Origin: Actinomycetota bacterium
Lineage (GTDB): Bacteria; Actinomycetota; Geothermincolia; Geothermincolales; RBG-13-55-18
Assembly (NCBI GenBank): GCA_013178005.1
Contig: JABLXL010000006.1
Location: forward strand, 1 to 64,000
Length of the DNA stretch: 64,000 nucleotides
Reading direction: 5' to 3'
The position numbers were made by a program, and so were the translations under genes. The notes beneath the pieces were generated by a model. That model saw only the letters and a list, made by a program, of their open reading frames with translations. It did no database searches and was not told the DNA's origin. This document shows, piece after piece, positions 17,667 to 26,277 of this stretch; within the stretch, counting starts at the first letter, position 1, and every line of letters begins with the position of its first letter.

Positions 17667-17732
17667 GTTGGAGGCCCCGCGCGGGGAGTGTTGAAATCGA
17701 ACTTCCTGGGAGGACTAACCAAAGACTTATTA

Positions 17733-17813
17733 TCCGGGAGACTCGAGACAACAAATGGTGGTCCTTGAAGAGGGTAGCCCCCGTGATCTTCCCCCCAACT
17801 GGATACAGGGAAG
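17733..17813 (+). repeat. 81-bp intergenic repeat, copy 2
   Basis: Second copy of the prfA-prmC repeat, 147 bp downstream of copy 1. Its diverged middle forms a different 8-bp inverted repeat, ATCTTCCC/GGGAAGAT. The minus strand is open through both copies in the same frame, but no family is recognisable. Confidence 0.85.
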
Positions 17814-17927
17814 ATACAAGGTCCAGACCGGGGAGGTTTCATGGGGCCGGGGCGCGAACGTGTGCCTTGCACGGACGGAAGGTCAATAGATTTGGAAAAC
17901 AAGCAATCCTTGGAAGAGGGCAACGCC

Positions 17928-18788
17928 ATGAGCCTCATCGCCTGGGCGGCGGGGAGGCTGGAGCGCAGCGGCGTCTCCAGGCCGAGGCTCAATGCTGAGC
18001 TGTTGCTCGCGCACTGCACCGGGATGAGCCGGGTCGAACTCTATGCGCATTCGGAGAGGCCTGTCCCACGTAAGGAGAGGGAGAGCTTCGCCGCCGCCGT
18101 GGAGCGCAGGGCGGCCAGGGAGCCGCTCCAGTACATCACGGGAAGCAAGGGCTTCCGTTACCTGGATATTCACGTGGACAGGAGGGTGCTTATCCCCCGC
18201 CCGGAAACGGAGCTGCTGGCCCAGGTTGCCATAGAGGCCGCCGCAGCCATGGGCGGCCACCCGGTGGTGGTGGACGTGGGCACGGGCTCGGGATGCGTGG
18301 CTCTCTCCGTGGCGCGCGAATGTCCCGCTGCGGTGGTCTATGCCACCGACATCAGCGACGACTCCCTGGAGGTGGCGCACGCCAACGCGGCGAGGCAGGG
18401 CATGGAGGATCTGGTGGCTTTCCGCCGTGGGGACCTGTTGGATGCCCTGGAGGGCGAGCTGCTCGGCAGGCTGGACATCGTGGCCAGCAACCCCCCTTAT
18501 ATCAGGGAAAACGAGTTCCCCTTCCTTCCCCCCGAGGTAAGGGAACACGAGCCGTACGCCGCGCTGGTGGCGGGCCCCACGGGGATGGAGGTTCACCTGC
18601 GTCTCATGGAGCAGGCTTTATCGTGGCTTTCGCCGGAAGGGATCCTGTTCATGGAGGGGGGCGCCGACCAGGTGGAGCGGCTGGTCGAGGAGGCGCTTCG
18701 CATGGGCTACGAGGAGGCGCGGGCCCACGCGGACCTCAACCGCCTGCCGCGCGTGCTGGAAGCGCGCAAGCGAAGAAGACCTTCCTGA
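17928..18788 (+). CDS. prmC: Release factor glutamine methyltransferase
   Basis: About 286 residues. An N-terminal helical domain (LIAWAAGRLERSGVSRPRLNAELLLAHCTG) leads into a SAM-dependent methyltransferase domain with VVVDVGTGSGCVALS for SAM binding and the substrate-glutamine motif NPPYI. PrmC methylates the GGQ glutamine of RF1/RF2. The ATG at 17928 matches the usual PrmC N-terminus; an in-frame ATG at 17841 has a better ribosome site (GGGGAGG) and would add 29 residues of non-conserved sequence, so the start is uncertain. Confidence 0.93.
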   Translation: MSLIAWAAGRLERSGVSRPRLNAELLLAHCTGMSRVELYAHSERPVPRKERESFAAAVERRAAREPLQYITGSKGFRYLDIHVDRRVLIPRPETELLAQVAIEAAAAMGGHPVVVDVGTGSGCVALSVARECPAAVVYATDISDDSLEVAHANAARQGMEDLVAFRRGDLLDALEGELLGRLDIVASNPPYIRENEFPFLPPEVREHEPYAALVAGPTGMEVHLRLMEQALSWLSPEGILFMEGGADQVERLVEEALRMGYEEARAHADLNRLPRVLEARKRRRPS

Positions 18789-18922
18789 CACCGCATCGCG
18801 CTGCCGAGTCGTCTCGATGGGCGCTTCACGGGCTGAAGGGGAATGGGCTGTCGCGCCAGCGTCGCGTGGATGCGCGGGCCTGACGAAGGCATGACGCCGG
18901 TGCGGAACGGGAACCTCGCGGT

Positions 18923-18952
18923 TTGACCTTTCGAGAGAGATTTACCTACAAT
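18923..18952 (+). promoter_or_regulatory. Sigma-70-type promoter for the M23 peptidase gene
   Basis: TTGACC, an 18-bp spacer and TACAAT, with the -10 ending 34 bp before the GTG start. Expected start of transcription is near 18959. Confidence 0.7.
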
Positions 18953-18986
18953 AATACAGTAGTGTTGTAAGGCAAGGCGGTATTGC

Positions 18987-20075
18987 GTGATTCGTAAGGT
19001 TGAGAGGAAAAGGCGGAAGCTCTCGGTCCTCTTTATAAAATTTACCCTTTTTCTGGTAATCGCTACGCTGTTCGTGCTCCAGTCCGCCCCTCCCCTGGGG
19101 GCGGATTCCATCAGCGAGAAGAAAGAGCAGGCGCGCCGAGTCGAGCAACAGCTCAACTCCCTGCAGGCCGAGCTGAACCGGCTCACCTCCGAGCTCAGCC
19201 AGACCCAGTCGCGGCTCGCGGCGGTGGAGGCGAAGATAGAGGCCAACCAGGCCCAATTGGCGCAGGCGGAGGCCGAGTACCAGCGATGGCAGGGGATACT
19301 CTCGGATCGCGTGGTGGCCATGTACAAGGAGGGCAATACCACCGCGCTCGACGTGCTCCTGGAGTGCGACGACTTCGAGACCTTCGTCAACTCCTACTCC
19401 TACATGACCCGCATCGGCAACCACGACGCGGAGGCCATCCAGAGCGCGCAGAACCTCATGGCGGAGATCAAGGCCAGGAGGGCGGAGCTGGAAAGCGCGA
19501 AGGCCGAGTACCAGGCGTATTCAAGCAACCTGCAGAGCCAGAGGAGCGCCGTCCAGAGCAAACTCAATGAGCAGAAAGCCATCCTTGCCGGCATCGACGC
19601 GGAGGTCGCCTCCCTTCTCAGCAAGAGGTATGGCGGCGGGGGCGGAGGAAGCAGCGGAGGCGGAACGGGCTGGAACATCGGCCCGGTGAACGGCCTCTAC
19701 TTCCCGGTCGCGGGTCCGCACAGCTACGTAAACGACTGGGGGGCGCCGCGCTCGGTGGGGCGCACGCATAAGGGCTGCGATATCATGGCCGACTACGGCA
19801 CCCCCTGCGTGGCCATCACCAGCGGCACGGTGGTGCAGCGCAGGGGAGGAAACGCCGGGCTCTACGTCTTCCTCTACGGCGACAACGGCCATCTTTATTA
19901 CTATATGCACCTACAAAGCTACGGCGCCTCGGGAAGGGTGAGCGCGGGAGAGGTGATAGGCTACGTGGGAGACACCGGAAACGCGCGCGGTTGCCCTCAC
20001 CTCCACTTCGAGTGGCATCCCAACGGCGGCGCCGCCGTCAACCCCTACCCACTCCTTGTGGCCATCGACCGCTAG
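18987..20075 (+). CDS. Secreted coiled-coil M23 peptidase (LytM domain)
   Basis: A 362-residue cell-wall hydrolase. It has an N-terminal basic/hydrophobic signal or anchor (FIKFTLFLVIATLFVLQSAPPLGA), then a coiled coil of about 190 residues rich in Gln/Ala/Glu. A Gly/Ser linker (GGGGGGSSGGG) leads to a C-terminal LytM/M23 domain. Zinc-site motifs HKGCDIMA and HLHFEWHP and the intervening YYYMHLQ are present, so it should be an active endopeptidase. Architecture is that of EnvC/PcsB-like division-associated hydrolases, in which the coiled coil regulates activity. Start is GTG at 18987 after GGCAAGGCGG. Confidence 0.92.
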   Translation: MIRKVERKRRKLSVLFIKFTLFLVIATLFVLQSAPPLGADSISEKKEQARRVEQQLNSLQAELNRLTSELSQTQSRLAAVEAKIEANQAQLAQAEAEYQRWQGILSDRVVAMYKEGNTTALDVLLECDDFETFVNSYSYMTRIGNHDAEAIQSAQNLMAEIKARRAELESAKAEYQAYSSNLQSQRSAVQSKLNEQKAILAGIDAEVASLLSKRYGGGGGGSSGGGTGWNIGPVNGLYFPVAGPHSYVNDWGAPRSVGRTHKGCDIMADYGTPCVAITSGTVVQRRGGNAGLYVFLYGDNGHLYYYMHLQSYGASGRVSAGEVIGYVGDTGNARGCPHLHFEWHPNGGAAVNPYPLLVAIDR

Positions 20076-20220
20076 GGATCGGTGCTCGCTTGCCGTGCGC
20101 CCCGGCGCTTCGCATGGATATCGGTACATCGCATGCTTATAACGGTTAATCCTCCGCCGCCCGTCGGAAGCCACGGCATGCAAAAACGGGATCTGAGTCA
20201 GGTGCGTTGCGCCGTTACCT

Positions 20221-21297
20221 TCAGTCCGCATTGATGCCCGCCAGCGCGCACAGTCGCTGCAGGTCGATGTTTTCGTCCATCAGGTTGCGCAGGCGCTCCA
20301 GCTTCGCCGGTTCGTGGGTGCGCGCGCTGCGGATGATCTTCTCCGCGCTTTCGGCGGCGGTGAAGGTGTCCGCGCCCACCAGGATGACGGGCACTCCCAG
20401 CTCTTCCGCCCGGCTCAAGATGATGCTGGTGGGATAGAGGTTCCCGGAAAGTACTATGCAACGGGCCCCGGCCTCCAGGGCCGCGAGCTGGATGTCGCTG
20501 CGGTCACCCCCCGTTACCACGCAGAAGTTGCTGTGCCTGCGGAAGATGGAGAGCGCGTGTTCGGTCCCCATGGCTCCCACCACCACGTCCTCCACCAGTT
20601 TGTCCAGGGACTCCTCGCCGCATAGCACACGGCCGTTGAGCAGGCGTGAAAGGTCGCCCACGTTTATGGAGCGGAGCAAGCGGTCGCTGGGGAGCGCGCC
20701 GAGCACGGCGATTCCCTCCGCCTCCAGGCGGGGCGTCAGAAGCTCCTTTATGAAGGTCTCGCGGTTGGGGTCAACCATGTTGAAGATCACTCCAACAAGG
20801 CTCGAGCCGATATCGTCATGCAGTGCCAGGACGTTATCGGCGATGATCACATCCCTGAAGCGCTCAACCATCAACGCCTTCGCCCCGAGGACGGGTATGA
20901 GATGGCGGGCCGAAAGGCCGAGGAACCAGCCCTGCACGGATGTATATCCTCCCTGGACCAGCACCACGTCTTTTCCCTCCTTCACGCGGTCGAAGGCGCC
21001 CTCTATCCGCTTCAGCAGCGCGTCCTTATCCCGCTCTCCCCGCAGGCTGCCCCTGACCAGTTCCGGCGTGATGACCAGGGGACAGACGTCGTCGAGGTCC
21101 TCCGAGAGTCCCAGGGTCTCGCGGATGAGGTATGCGTCCTCGTCGGTGACCCTTCCGTCTTTCTCGAAATGGCGGTACCCCAGGGGTTTGAAATAACCCA
21201 CCCGCAGCCCTCGTCGCTGCATGTGCAGCGCCAGCCCTATGCATACCGTATGCAGTCCCGAAAGCCCGGCGGACGAAACAAGATAAAGGGGTACCAT
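20221..21297 (-). CDS. BioD-like / DRTGG-domain protein (phosphotransacetylase N-domain family)
   Basis: A 358-residue protein. The N-terminal half is a dethiobiotin-synthetase-like P-loop fold (LYLVSSAGLSGLHTVCIGLALHM, GYFKPLGY, VLVQGGYT), and the C-terminal part from about residue 215 is a DRTGG domain (VTGGDRSDIQLAALEAGARCIVLSG). This is the arrangement at the N-terminus of long phosphotransacetylases, but the catalytic Pta domain is absent. It starts 5 bp after the stop of the ADP-forming acyl-CoA synthetase gene, which supports a regulatory or sensory role for it. The P-loop is degenerate (SSAGLSGLHT), so nucleotide hydrolysis is doubtful. The track's 549-aa version is an artefact of an upstream open frame. 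Confidence 0.85.
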   Translation of the reverse strand: MVPLYLVSSAGLSGLHTVCIGLALHMQRRGLRVGYFKPLGYRHFEKDGRVTDEDAYLIRETLGLSEDLDDVCPLVITPELVRGSLRGERDKDALLKRIEGAFDRVKEGKDVVLVQGGYTSVQGWFLGLSARHLIPVLGAKALMVERFRDVIIADNVLALHDDIGSSLVGVIFNMVDPNRETFIKELLTPRLEAEGIAVLGALPSDRLLRSINVGDLSRLLNGRVLCGEESLDKLVEDVVVGAMGTEHALSIFRRHSNFCVVTGGDRSDIQLAALEAGARCIVLSGNLYPTSIILSRAEELGVPVILVGADTFTAAESAEKIIRSARTHEPAKLERLRNLMDENIDLQRLCALAGINAD

Positions 21298-21302
21298 GGT
21301 CC

Positions 21303-23396
21303 TCACTCCTCCAAGACGATCCTGGCGTCGGCTGCCAGGCAGCCCTTGCCGTTCTCCAGCACCCGCAGGGGGTTTATATCGAGCTCGCTGATGTTTTCGA
21401 AATCCGTGACCATTTGAGATACGCGCAGGATGCACTCCACCGCGGCATCGATGTCGGCGGGACTCTCCCCGCGCGCGCCCCGCAGCAGCCAGTAGCTCTT
21501 GAGCTCCCGGATCATGTCCCTCGCTTCCTCCTCGCTCACGGGCGCCAGTCGGAAGCTCACGTCCTTGAGCACCTCCACGTATATCCCGCCCAGGCCCACC
21601 ATGAGGAGCGGCCCGAACTGGCGGTCGCGGTTCATGCCCAGTATGAGCTCGTGGGAGGGCGGAAGCATCTCCTGCACCAGGACCCCCCAGATCTCGGCGC
21701 TCGGGAAAAACCTGCGCGCGTTCGAGGTCACCCTCTCGTAGGCGGTGATGAGGTCGTCGGTGTTCTCGATGCCCACCACCACTCCTCCCACGTCGGTCTT
21801 GTGCAGGATCTGGGGGGAGGCGATCTTCACCACCACGGGATAACCCATACCCCTCGCGGCCTTGATGCATTCCTCCAGGTTGGTGGCGAGGACGGTGCGG
21901 GCGACGGGCAGCCCGTAGGCGGACAGGACCTCGCGCGCCTCCACCTCGATGAGCTCCTTGCGCCCCTGCGCCCTCACGGCATCCATCACCTTCATGGCCT
22001 TCCCCTTGTCCGCGTCGAAACGCACTTGGGTGTCGGCGCGGCGGGACAGGAAGTCCCGGTATTCCTTCATGCGCCGAAGCACGTTGACCGCGTCTTCCGG
22101 ATACTGGAAACAGGGTATGTTGGCCTTTCTAAGCACGGCCTCCGCTTCCGCCACCTCGGCGCCGCCCATGAAAGCGGCCAGGACCGTCTTCTCCGTTTCC
22201 CCGGCGCACGCGGCGAGGGCAAGAGCGGTTTCCTTCGCCCGGGTGGTGGCCTGGGGGGTGAGGATGACGATGAGGGCGTCGACGCCGGGATCAGCGAGCA
22301 CGCACTCCACCGCCAGGCGGTAGCGGTCCTCGCCCGCGTCGCCCAGCACGTCCACGGGGTTATAGACGCTCGCCGCCTCCGGGAGCCCCTCGCGCAGCCT
22401 CTGCGTGGTCTCCTCGCCCAGGGCGGCGAGGGAGAGCCCGCTGCGTTCCAGGGCGTCGGAGGTGATAATACCCGGTCCCCCCGCGTTAGTCACTACCGCG
22501 ACGTTCGTGCCCTTCGGCGGGTGCTGGGAGGAGAAGCCTCGGCAGAGAGCGTAGAGCTCCTCCACCGTCTCCGCCCGCACCACCCCGCACCTGCGGAAAG
22601 CCGCGACGTAGGCGTTCTCGGAGCCCGCCAGGGTGCCGGTATGCGAGGAGACGGCGCGGGCGCCGGCCTGGGTTATGCCGGCCTTGAAAACGACCACCGG
22701 TTTGGTGCGGGAGACGCGGGATGCCACTTCCAGGAATCGCTTTCCGTCGGAGACGCCCTCGAGATAAGCGGAGATGACCGAGGTGTTGGCGTCGGCCTCC
22801 AGCACCTCGAGCATGTCGCTCTCGTCGATATCCATCTTGTTGCCGAGGCTTATGAAACGCGAGAACCCCAAGCCGTACTCCTCGGACATGCTCAGCACCG
22901 CCGTGCACAAAGCGCCCGACTGGGACATGAAGGCGACCCTTCCCACGGCGGGAGCGCGGGTGGCGAAGGTGGCGTTGATGGGAGTGTAGGTGTCGGCGAG
23001 GCCGAGGCAGTTCGGCCCCAGCACCCTAATGTCGTACTTCTCCGCCGCGCGGCGGAGCTCGGCCTCGCGCCGGTACCCCTCGCGGCCGGATTCCTTGAAT
23101 CCGGCGGAGATGATCACGGCGCCCCGCACCCCGCGTTCCCCGCACTCCTCTATTACCGATTGCACCGCGGGCGCGGGAACGATGACCATGGCGAGCTCGG
23201 GCACCTCCGGCAAGCGGGCGACGGAAGGATAGCAGGGAAGCCCCATGACCCTTTCGTGCGAAGGGTTGACGGGAAAGACCTTGCCCGTATAGCCGGATTT
23301 GATGATGTTCTCGAGCACCACCGTCCCAACCTTGCCCGGCTTATCCGAGGCCCCGATCACCGCCACAGATGCCGGTTTGAACAGTTCCTCGAGCAG
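21303..23396 (-). CDS. acd: ADP-forming acetate/acyl-CoA ligase, fused alpha-beta, CTG start
   Basis: About 697 residues, a fusion of alpha (CoA-binding Rossmann, succinyl-CoA-synthetase-like) and beta (ATP-grasp) parts. Seen: SVAVIGASDKPGKVG at the N-terminus, GPNCLGL, the phosphohistidine segment SSHTGTLAGS, and the ATP-grasp block YPVVVKIASPQILHKTDVGGV. Such enzymes convert acyl-CoA, ADP and phosphate to acid and ATP in fermenting anaerobes. A perfect GGAAGGAGGT sits 6 nt before an in-frame CTG at 23396, and the only in-frame standard start upstream (TTG 23441) lies inside the promoter, so CTG is the probable start. The DRTGG protein is cotranscribed. Confidence 0.9.
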   Translation of the reverse strand: MLEELFKPASVAVIGASDKPGKVGTVVLENIIKSGYTGKVFPVNPSHERVMGLPCYPSVARLPEVPELAMVIVPAPAVQSVIEECGERGVRGAVIISAGFKESGREGYRREAELRRAAEKYDIRVLGPNCLGLADTYTPINATFATRAPAVGRVAFMSQSGALCTAVLSMSEEYGLGFSRFISLGNKMDIDESDMLEVLEADANTSVISAYLEGVSDGKRFLEVASRVSRTKPVVVFKAGITQAGARAVSSHTGTLAGSENAYVAAFRRCGVVRAETVEELYALCRGFSSQHPPKGTNVAVVTNAGGPGIITSDALERSGLSLAALGEETTQRLREGLPEAASVYNPVDVLGDAGEDRYRLAVECVLADPGVDALIVILTPQATTRAKETALALAACAGETEKTVLAAFMGGAEVAEAEAVLRKANIPCFQYPEDAVNVLRRMKEYRDFLSRRADTQVRFDADKGKAMKVMDAVRAQGRKELIEVEAREVLSAYGLPVARTVLATNLEECIKAARGMGYPVVVKIASPQILHKTDVGGVVVGIENTDDLITAYERVTSNARRFFPSAEIWGVLVQEMLPPSHELILGMNRDRQFGPLLMVGLGGIYVEVLKDVSFRLAPVSEEEARDMIRELKSYWLLRGARGESPADIDAAVECILRVSQMVTDFENISELDINPLRVLENGKGCLAADARIVLEE

Positions 23397-23443
23397 TTTG
23401 AACCTCCTTCCCGCGTGCCTTTCATGCCCCTTCGCACCCAAAC

Positions 23444-23449
23444 ATTATA
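23444..23449 (-). promoter_or_regulatory. TATAAT -10 box for the acyl-CoA ligase gene
   Basis: A perfect minus-strand -10 hexamer whose predicted start of transcription (about 23437) leaves a 40-nt leader to the CTG at 23396. On the opposite strand TATACT at 23468-23473 may be the -10 of hsdM. Confidence 0.6.
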
Positions 23450-23527
23450 CCCGTCGTTCTGGTGGTTTATACTATTGGACTAGAAAAAGATGCCTCTGAG
23501 AAGCGGACATTAAAGGCGTGAGGGGTT

Positions 23528-25558
23528 ATGAACCACAATGAGATCGTAAACTTTATCTGGGGAGTGGCGGATCTTATCCGCGACACCTTCAAGCGCGGCA
23601 AGTATCAGGATGTGATATTGCCCCTGACCGTCCTGAGACGGATCGATTGCGTGCTTGCTCCAACCAAGGAGAATGTGCTTAAAACCAACGAAAAGTACAG
23701 GAAGGATCTCGAGAACCTGGATCCTATGCTGCGTAAAGCCTCAGGATATGCTTTCTACAACACGTCTCTTTATGATTTCGAAAAGCTGCTGGCTGACGCT
23801 CCCAATCTTGCCTCAAACCTGCGCAACTATATCGGCGGCTTCAGCCCAAATATGCGCGAGGTTCTGGAGAAGTTCGACTTCGACAACACCATCTCCAAGC
23901 TGGACGAGGCCGGTCTATTGTTCAAGGTGCTGGAACGCTTCAAGAACGTGGATCTTCATCCCGATGCGGTTGATAACCATGCCATGGGTTCTGTTTTCGA
24001 GGAACTCATCAGGAAATTCAACGAAGCTCTTAACGAAAACCCAGGCGAGCACTTCACCCCCCGCGATGTGGTCTATCTCATGGCCAAATTGCTCATCGCT
24101 GGCGATGCCAACATCCTCAGTAGGGAAGGGGCGATCGTAACCGTCTACGATCCCTGTTGCGGCACTGGTGGGATGCTCACCATCACCAAGGAAGAGATAC
24201 TCGGTTTCAATCCCCATGCCGACGTCCATCTCTTCGGCCAGGAGGTGAATCCCGAGACGTTCGCGGTATGCAAGTCGGACCTTTTCATGAAGGAGCCCAC
24301 CGGCAGGGATGCGGACAACATCGCCTTTGGGAGCACGCTTTCCAACGACCGCCACAGTGACCGACGCTTCGATTACCTGATAACCAACCCACCTTACGGT
24401 AAAGATTGGAAAAGAGATGAGGAGGAGGTGCGCTGGGAGCATGAGCGAGGCTCGGCGGGGCGCTTCGAGGCAGGGCTGCCGCGCATCAGCGACGGGCAAC
24501 TGCTATTCCTCCAACATATGCTCTCCCACATGAAACCGGTCGAGGAGGGAGGATCAAGAGTATGTATCATTATGAATGGGTCTCCCCTTTTCACCGGCGA
24601 CGCCGGAAGTGGTGAGAGCGAGATAAGGCGGTGGGTTCTCGAGAACGACTGGCTTGATGCGATTATCGCCCTGCCTGAACAGCTCTTTTACAACACGGGC
24701 ATCGCCACTTATATTTGGGTCCTGACAAACAGGAAAGAGCAGAGGCGGAGAGGGAAGGTCCTTCTCATCAACGCGACCTCCCTTTGGGAGCCCATGGAGA
24801 GAAGCCTGGGTGACAAGAGACGCAGGATATCCGATGGGCAGGCCCACCATATAATACGCCTTTACAACGCATACCGGGAAAGGGAGGATTGCCGCATTTT
24901 CCCGTACACCCATTTCGGTTACCGCAAGATAACCGTGGAACGGCCCCTGCGCCTCAACTTCCAGTCAAGCCCCGAGCGAATCGCCCGACTCGAGGACGAA
25001 AAGGTCTTTCAAAACCTGGCGGTGAGCAAGAAGAAGGATCCGAAGGCCAGGGAAAAGGAGGAAGCGGAGGGGCGGGCCAGGCAGGAGGCGATATTGGCCA
25101 TGCTAAGCGACATGCCCCAAGACCTGTTCAAGGAAAGAGAGCCGTTCCTGGAGGCGCTGAAAGAAGCAGAGCGCAAAAGCGGGATCAAGCTGGCCGCGCC
25201 CCTGCGCAAGGCGATTCTCTCGGCGCTGTCGGAGAGGGATGAGACCGCCGGGATCTGCCGGGACGGGGAGGGTAACCCGGAGCCGGACCCGGAGCTGAGG
25301 GACACCGAGAACGTTCCTCTCTCCGAGACAGTCGAGGATTATTTCATCCGAGAGGTCAAGCCATACATGCCGGACGCGTGGATCAACGAGGGCATAAGAG
25401 ACCATAAGGATGGAGAGGTCGGCAAGGTCGGCTACGAGATAAACTTCAACCGCTATTTCTATAAGTACGAGCCTCCCCGCCCCCTGGAGGAGATAGAGGC
25501 GGATATCCGAGAGCTGGAGCGAGAGATAACGCGCAAGCTGCGCGAGATAAGCCGGTAG
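23528..25558 (+). CDS. hsdM: Type I restriction-modification DNA methyltransferase subunit M
   Basis: A 676-residue HsdM. An N-terminal helical HsdM domain (IVNFIWGVADLIRDTFKRGKYQDVILPLTVLRRID) is followed by the N6-adenine methyltransferase core with TPRDVVYLMAKLL, DPCCGTGGMLT for SAM binding and the catalytic NPPYG. It methylates adenine in the bipartite site chosen by HsdS. The C-terminal 170 residues are a charged helical extension. It is the first gene of the defence island and diverges from acd. Confidence 0.96.
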   Translation: MNHNEIVNFIWGVADLIRDTFKRGKYQDVILPLTVLRRIDCVLAPTKENVLKTNEKYRKDLENLDPMLRKASGYAFYNTSLYDFEKLLADAPNLASNLRNYIGGFSPNMREVLEKFDFDNTISKLDEAGLLFKVLERFKNVDLHPDAVDNHAMGSVFEELIRKFNEALNENPGEHFTPRDVVYLMAKLLIAGDANILSREGAIVTVYDPCCGTGGMLTITKEEILGFNPHADVHLFGQEVNPETFAVCKSDLFMKEPTGRDADNIAFGSTLSNDRHSDRRFDYLITNPPYGKDWKRDEEEVRWEHERGSAGRFEAGLPRISDGQLLFLQHMLSHMKPVEEGGSRVCIIMNGSPLFTGDAGSGESEIRRWVLENDWLDAIIALPEQLFYNTGIATYIWVLTNRKEQRRRGKVLLINATSLWEPMERSLGDKRRRISDGQAHHIIRLYNAYREREDCRIFPYTHFGYRKITVERPLRLNFQSSPERIARLEDEKVFQNLAVSKKKDPKAREKEEAEGRARQEAILAMLSDMPQDLFKEREPFLEALKEAERKSGIKLAAPLRKAILSALSERDETAGICRDGEGNPEPDPELRDTENVPLSETVEDYFIREVKPYMPDAWINEGIRDHKDGEVGKVGYEINFNRYFYKYEPPRPLEEIEADIRELEREITRKLREISR

Positions 25559-25572
25559 CACTAGGCATCCCT

Positions 25573-25620
25573 TTTAAATAAATGTCGGCATATAATATTG
25601 ATTGCCGATATTTATTTAAA
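25573..25620. promoter_or_regulatory. 18-bp inverted-repeat operator upstream of abiEi
   Basis: TTTAAATAAATGTCGGCA and TGCCGATATTTATTTAAA are inverted copies with one mismatch, separated by TATAATATTGAT. The block is strongly AT-rich against the GC-rich surroundings. AbiEi antitoxins of characterised AbiE systems bind inverted repeats in their own promoter, so this is the likely autoregulatory operator. Confidence 0.8.
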
Positions 25621-25626
25621 TATACT
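25598..25626 (+). promoter_or_regulatory. abiE promoter overlapping the operator
   Basis: TTGATT, a 17-bp spacer and TATACT. The spacer is almost exactly the right arm of the operator, so a bound repressor would block RNA polymerase. A second TATAAT at 25591-25596 lies between the arms. Confidence 0.65.
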
Positions 25627-25659
25627 GGTGACAGTAGGTTCCTTAGGCACGAAAGCTGA

Positions 25660-26277
25660 ATGGCAATCTCGATGAATAAGGCTGACCTGACCCTGGAAGA
25701 GCTTAGGAGTGTCGGCGCCGGTGCGTTCTTCCGGCCCTCGCATGCCGAAGCCCTGGGAATTTCGTTCTACATGCTCCAGCGCATGGTCGAACAGGGACTG
25801 GTCGAAAAGGTCGCCAGGGGGCTGTACCGGCTGAACGCGGTCGAGCCCACCGAGCATTATTCCATGGCCGCTGTCTGCGCCCTGGTCCCCAGGGCAGTCG
25901 TTTGCCTCCTTTCGGCCTTGCACTATCATGGTATAGGCACTAGGCTTTCGCGCGAGATATGGATCGCCATCCCCCATAAGGCGAGGGCGCCGCGAATACA
26001 TGGGTTCCCCGTAAGGATCGTACGTTTTTCGGGCCCTTCGGAGAAGTACGGGGTTGTTCCCTTCACCGTTGAGGGCGTGCCCACGCGTATAACGTCGCCA
26101 GCCCGCACAGTGGTCGATTGCTTCCGCTTCCGGCGTCTGGTGGGAAAGGAAACCGCCCTGGAGGCTTTGCGTGAGACCCTGCGGGAAGGAAAGGCGAGCG
26201 TGGACGAGATCATGCGCGCTGCCGAGGTGTGCGGTGCGAGGGCGCTCGTCGTACCCTACCTTGAGGGGATGGCCTGA
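25660..26277 (+). CDS. abiEi: AbiEi family antitoxin
   Basis: A 205-residue protein with an N-terminal winged-helix domain (FFRPSHAEALGISFYMLQRMVEQGLVEKVARGLYRL) and the AbiEi C-terminal domain (SLLSALHYHGI-like VCLLSALHYHGIGTRL, ITSPARTVVDCFRFR). In type IV toxin-antitoxin/abortive-infection systems AbiEi represses its operon and counteracts AbiEii. The stop overlaps the AbiEii start as TGATG, so translation is coupled. The position between hsdM and hsdS is notable. A second in-frame ATG at 25672 is also possible. Confidence 0.93.
   Translation: MAISMNKADLTLEELRSVGAGAFFRPSHAEALGISFYMLQRMVEQGLVEKVARGLYRLNAVEPTEHYSMAAVCALVPRAVVCLLSALHYHGIGTRLSREIWIAIPHKARAPRIHGFPVRIVRFSGPSEKYGVVPFTVEGVPTRITSPARTVVDCFRFRRLVGKETALEALRETLREGKASVDEIMRAAEVCGARALVVPYLEGMA

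Noticed and set aside
17540-18019. 160-aa minus-strand protein with two 27-aa repeats in the prfA-prmC gap
   Set aside because: It runs antisense into prmC, no ribosome site was seen and the repetition is explained by the DNA repeat; kept only as a remark.
20221-21870. 549-aa version of the DRTGG protein in the ORF track
   Set aside because: The first 191 residues are an out-of-frame reading of the upstream ligase; the real start is ATG 21297 with its own ribosome site.
21414-23483. 689-aa plus-strand open frame antisense to the acyl-CoA ligase
   Set aside because: His/Gly/Arg-rich shadow translation with no domain; the minus strand carries a full conserved enzyme.
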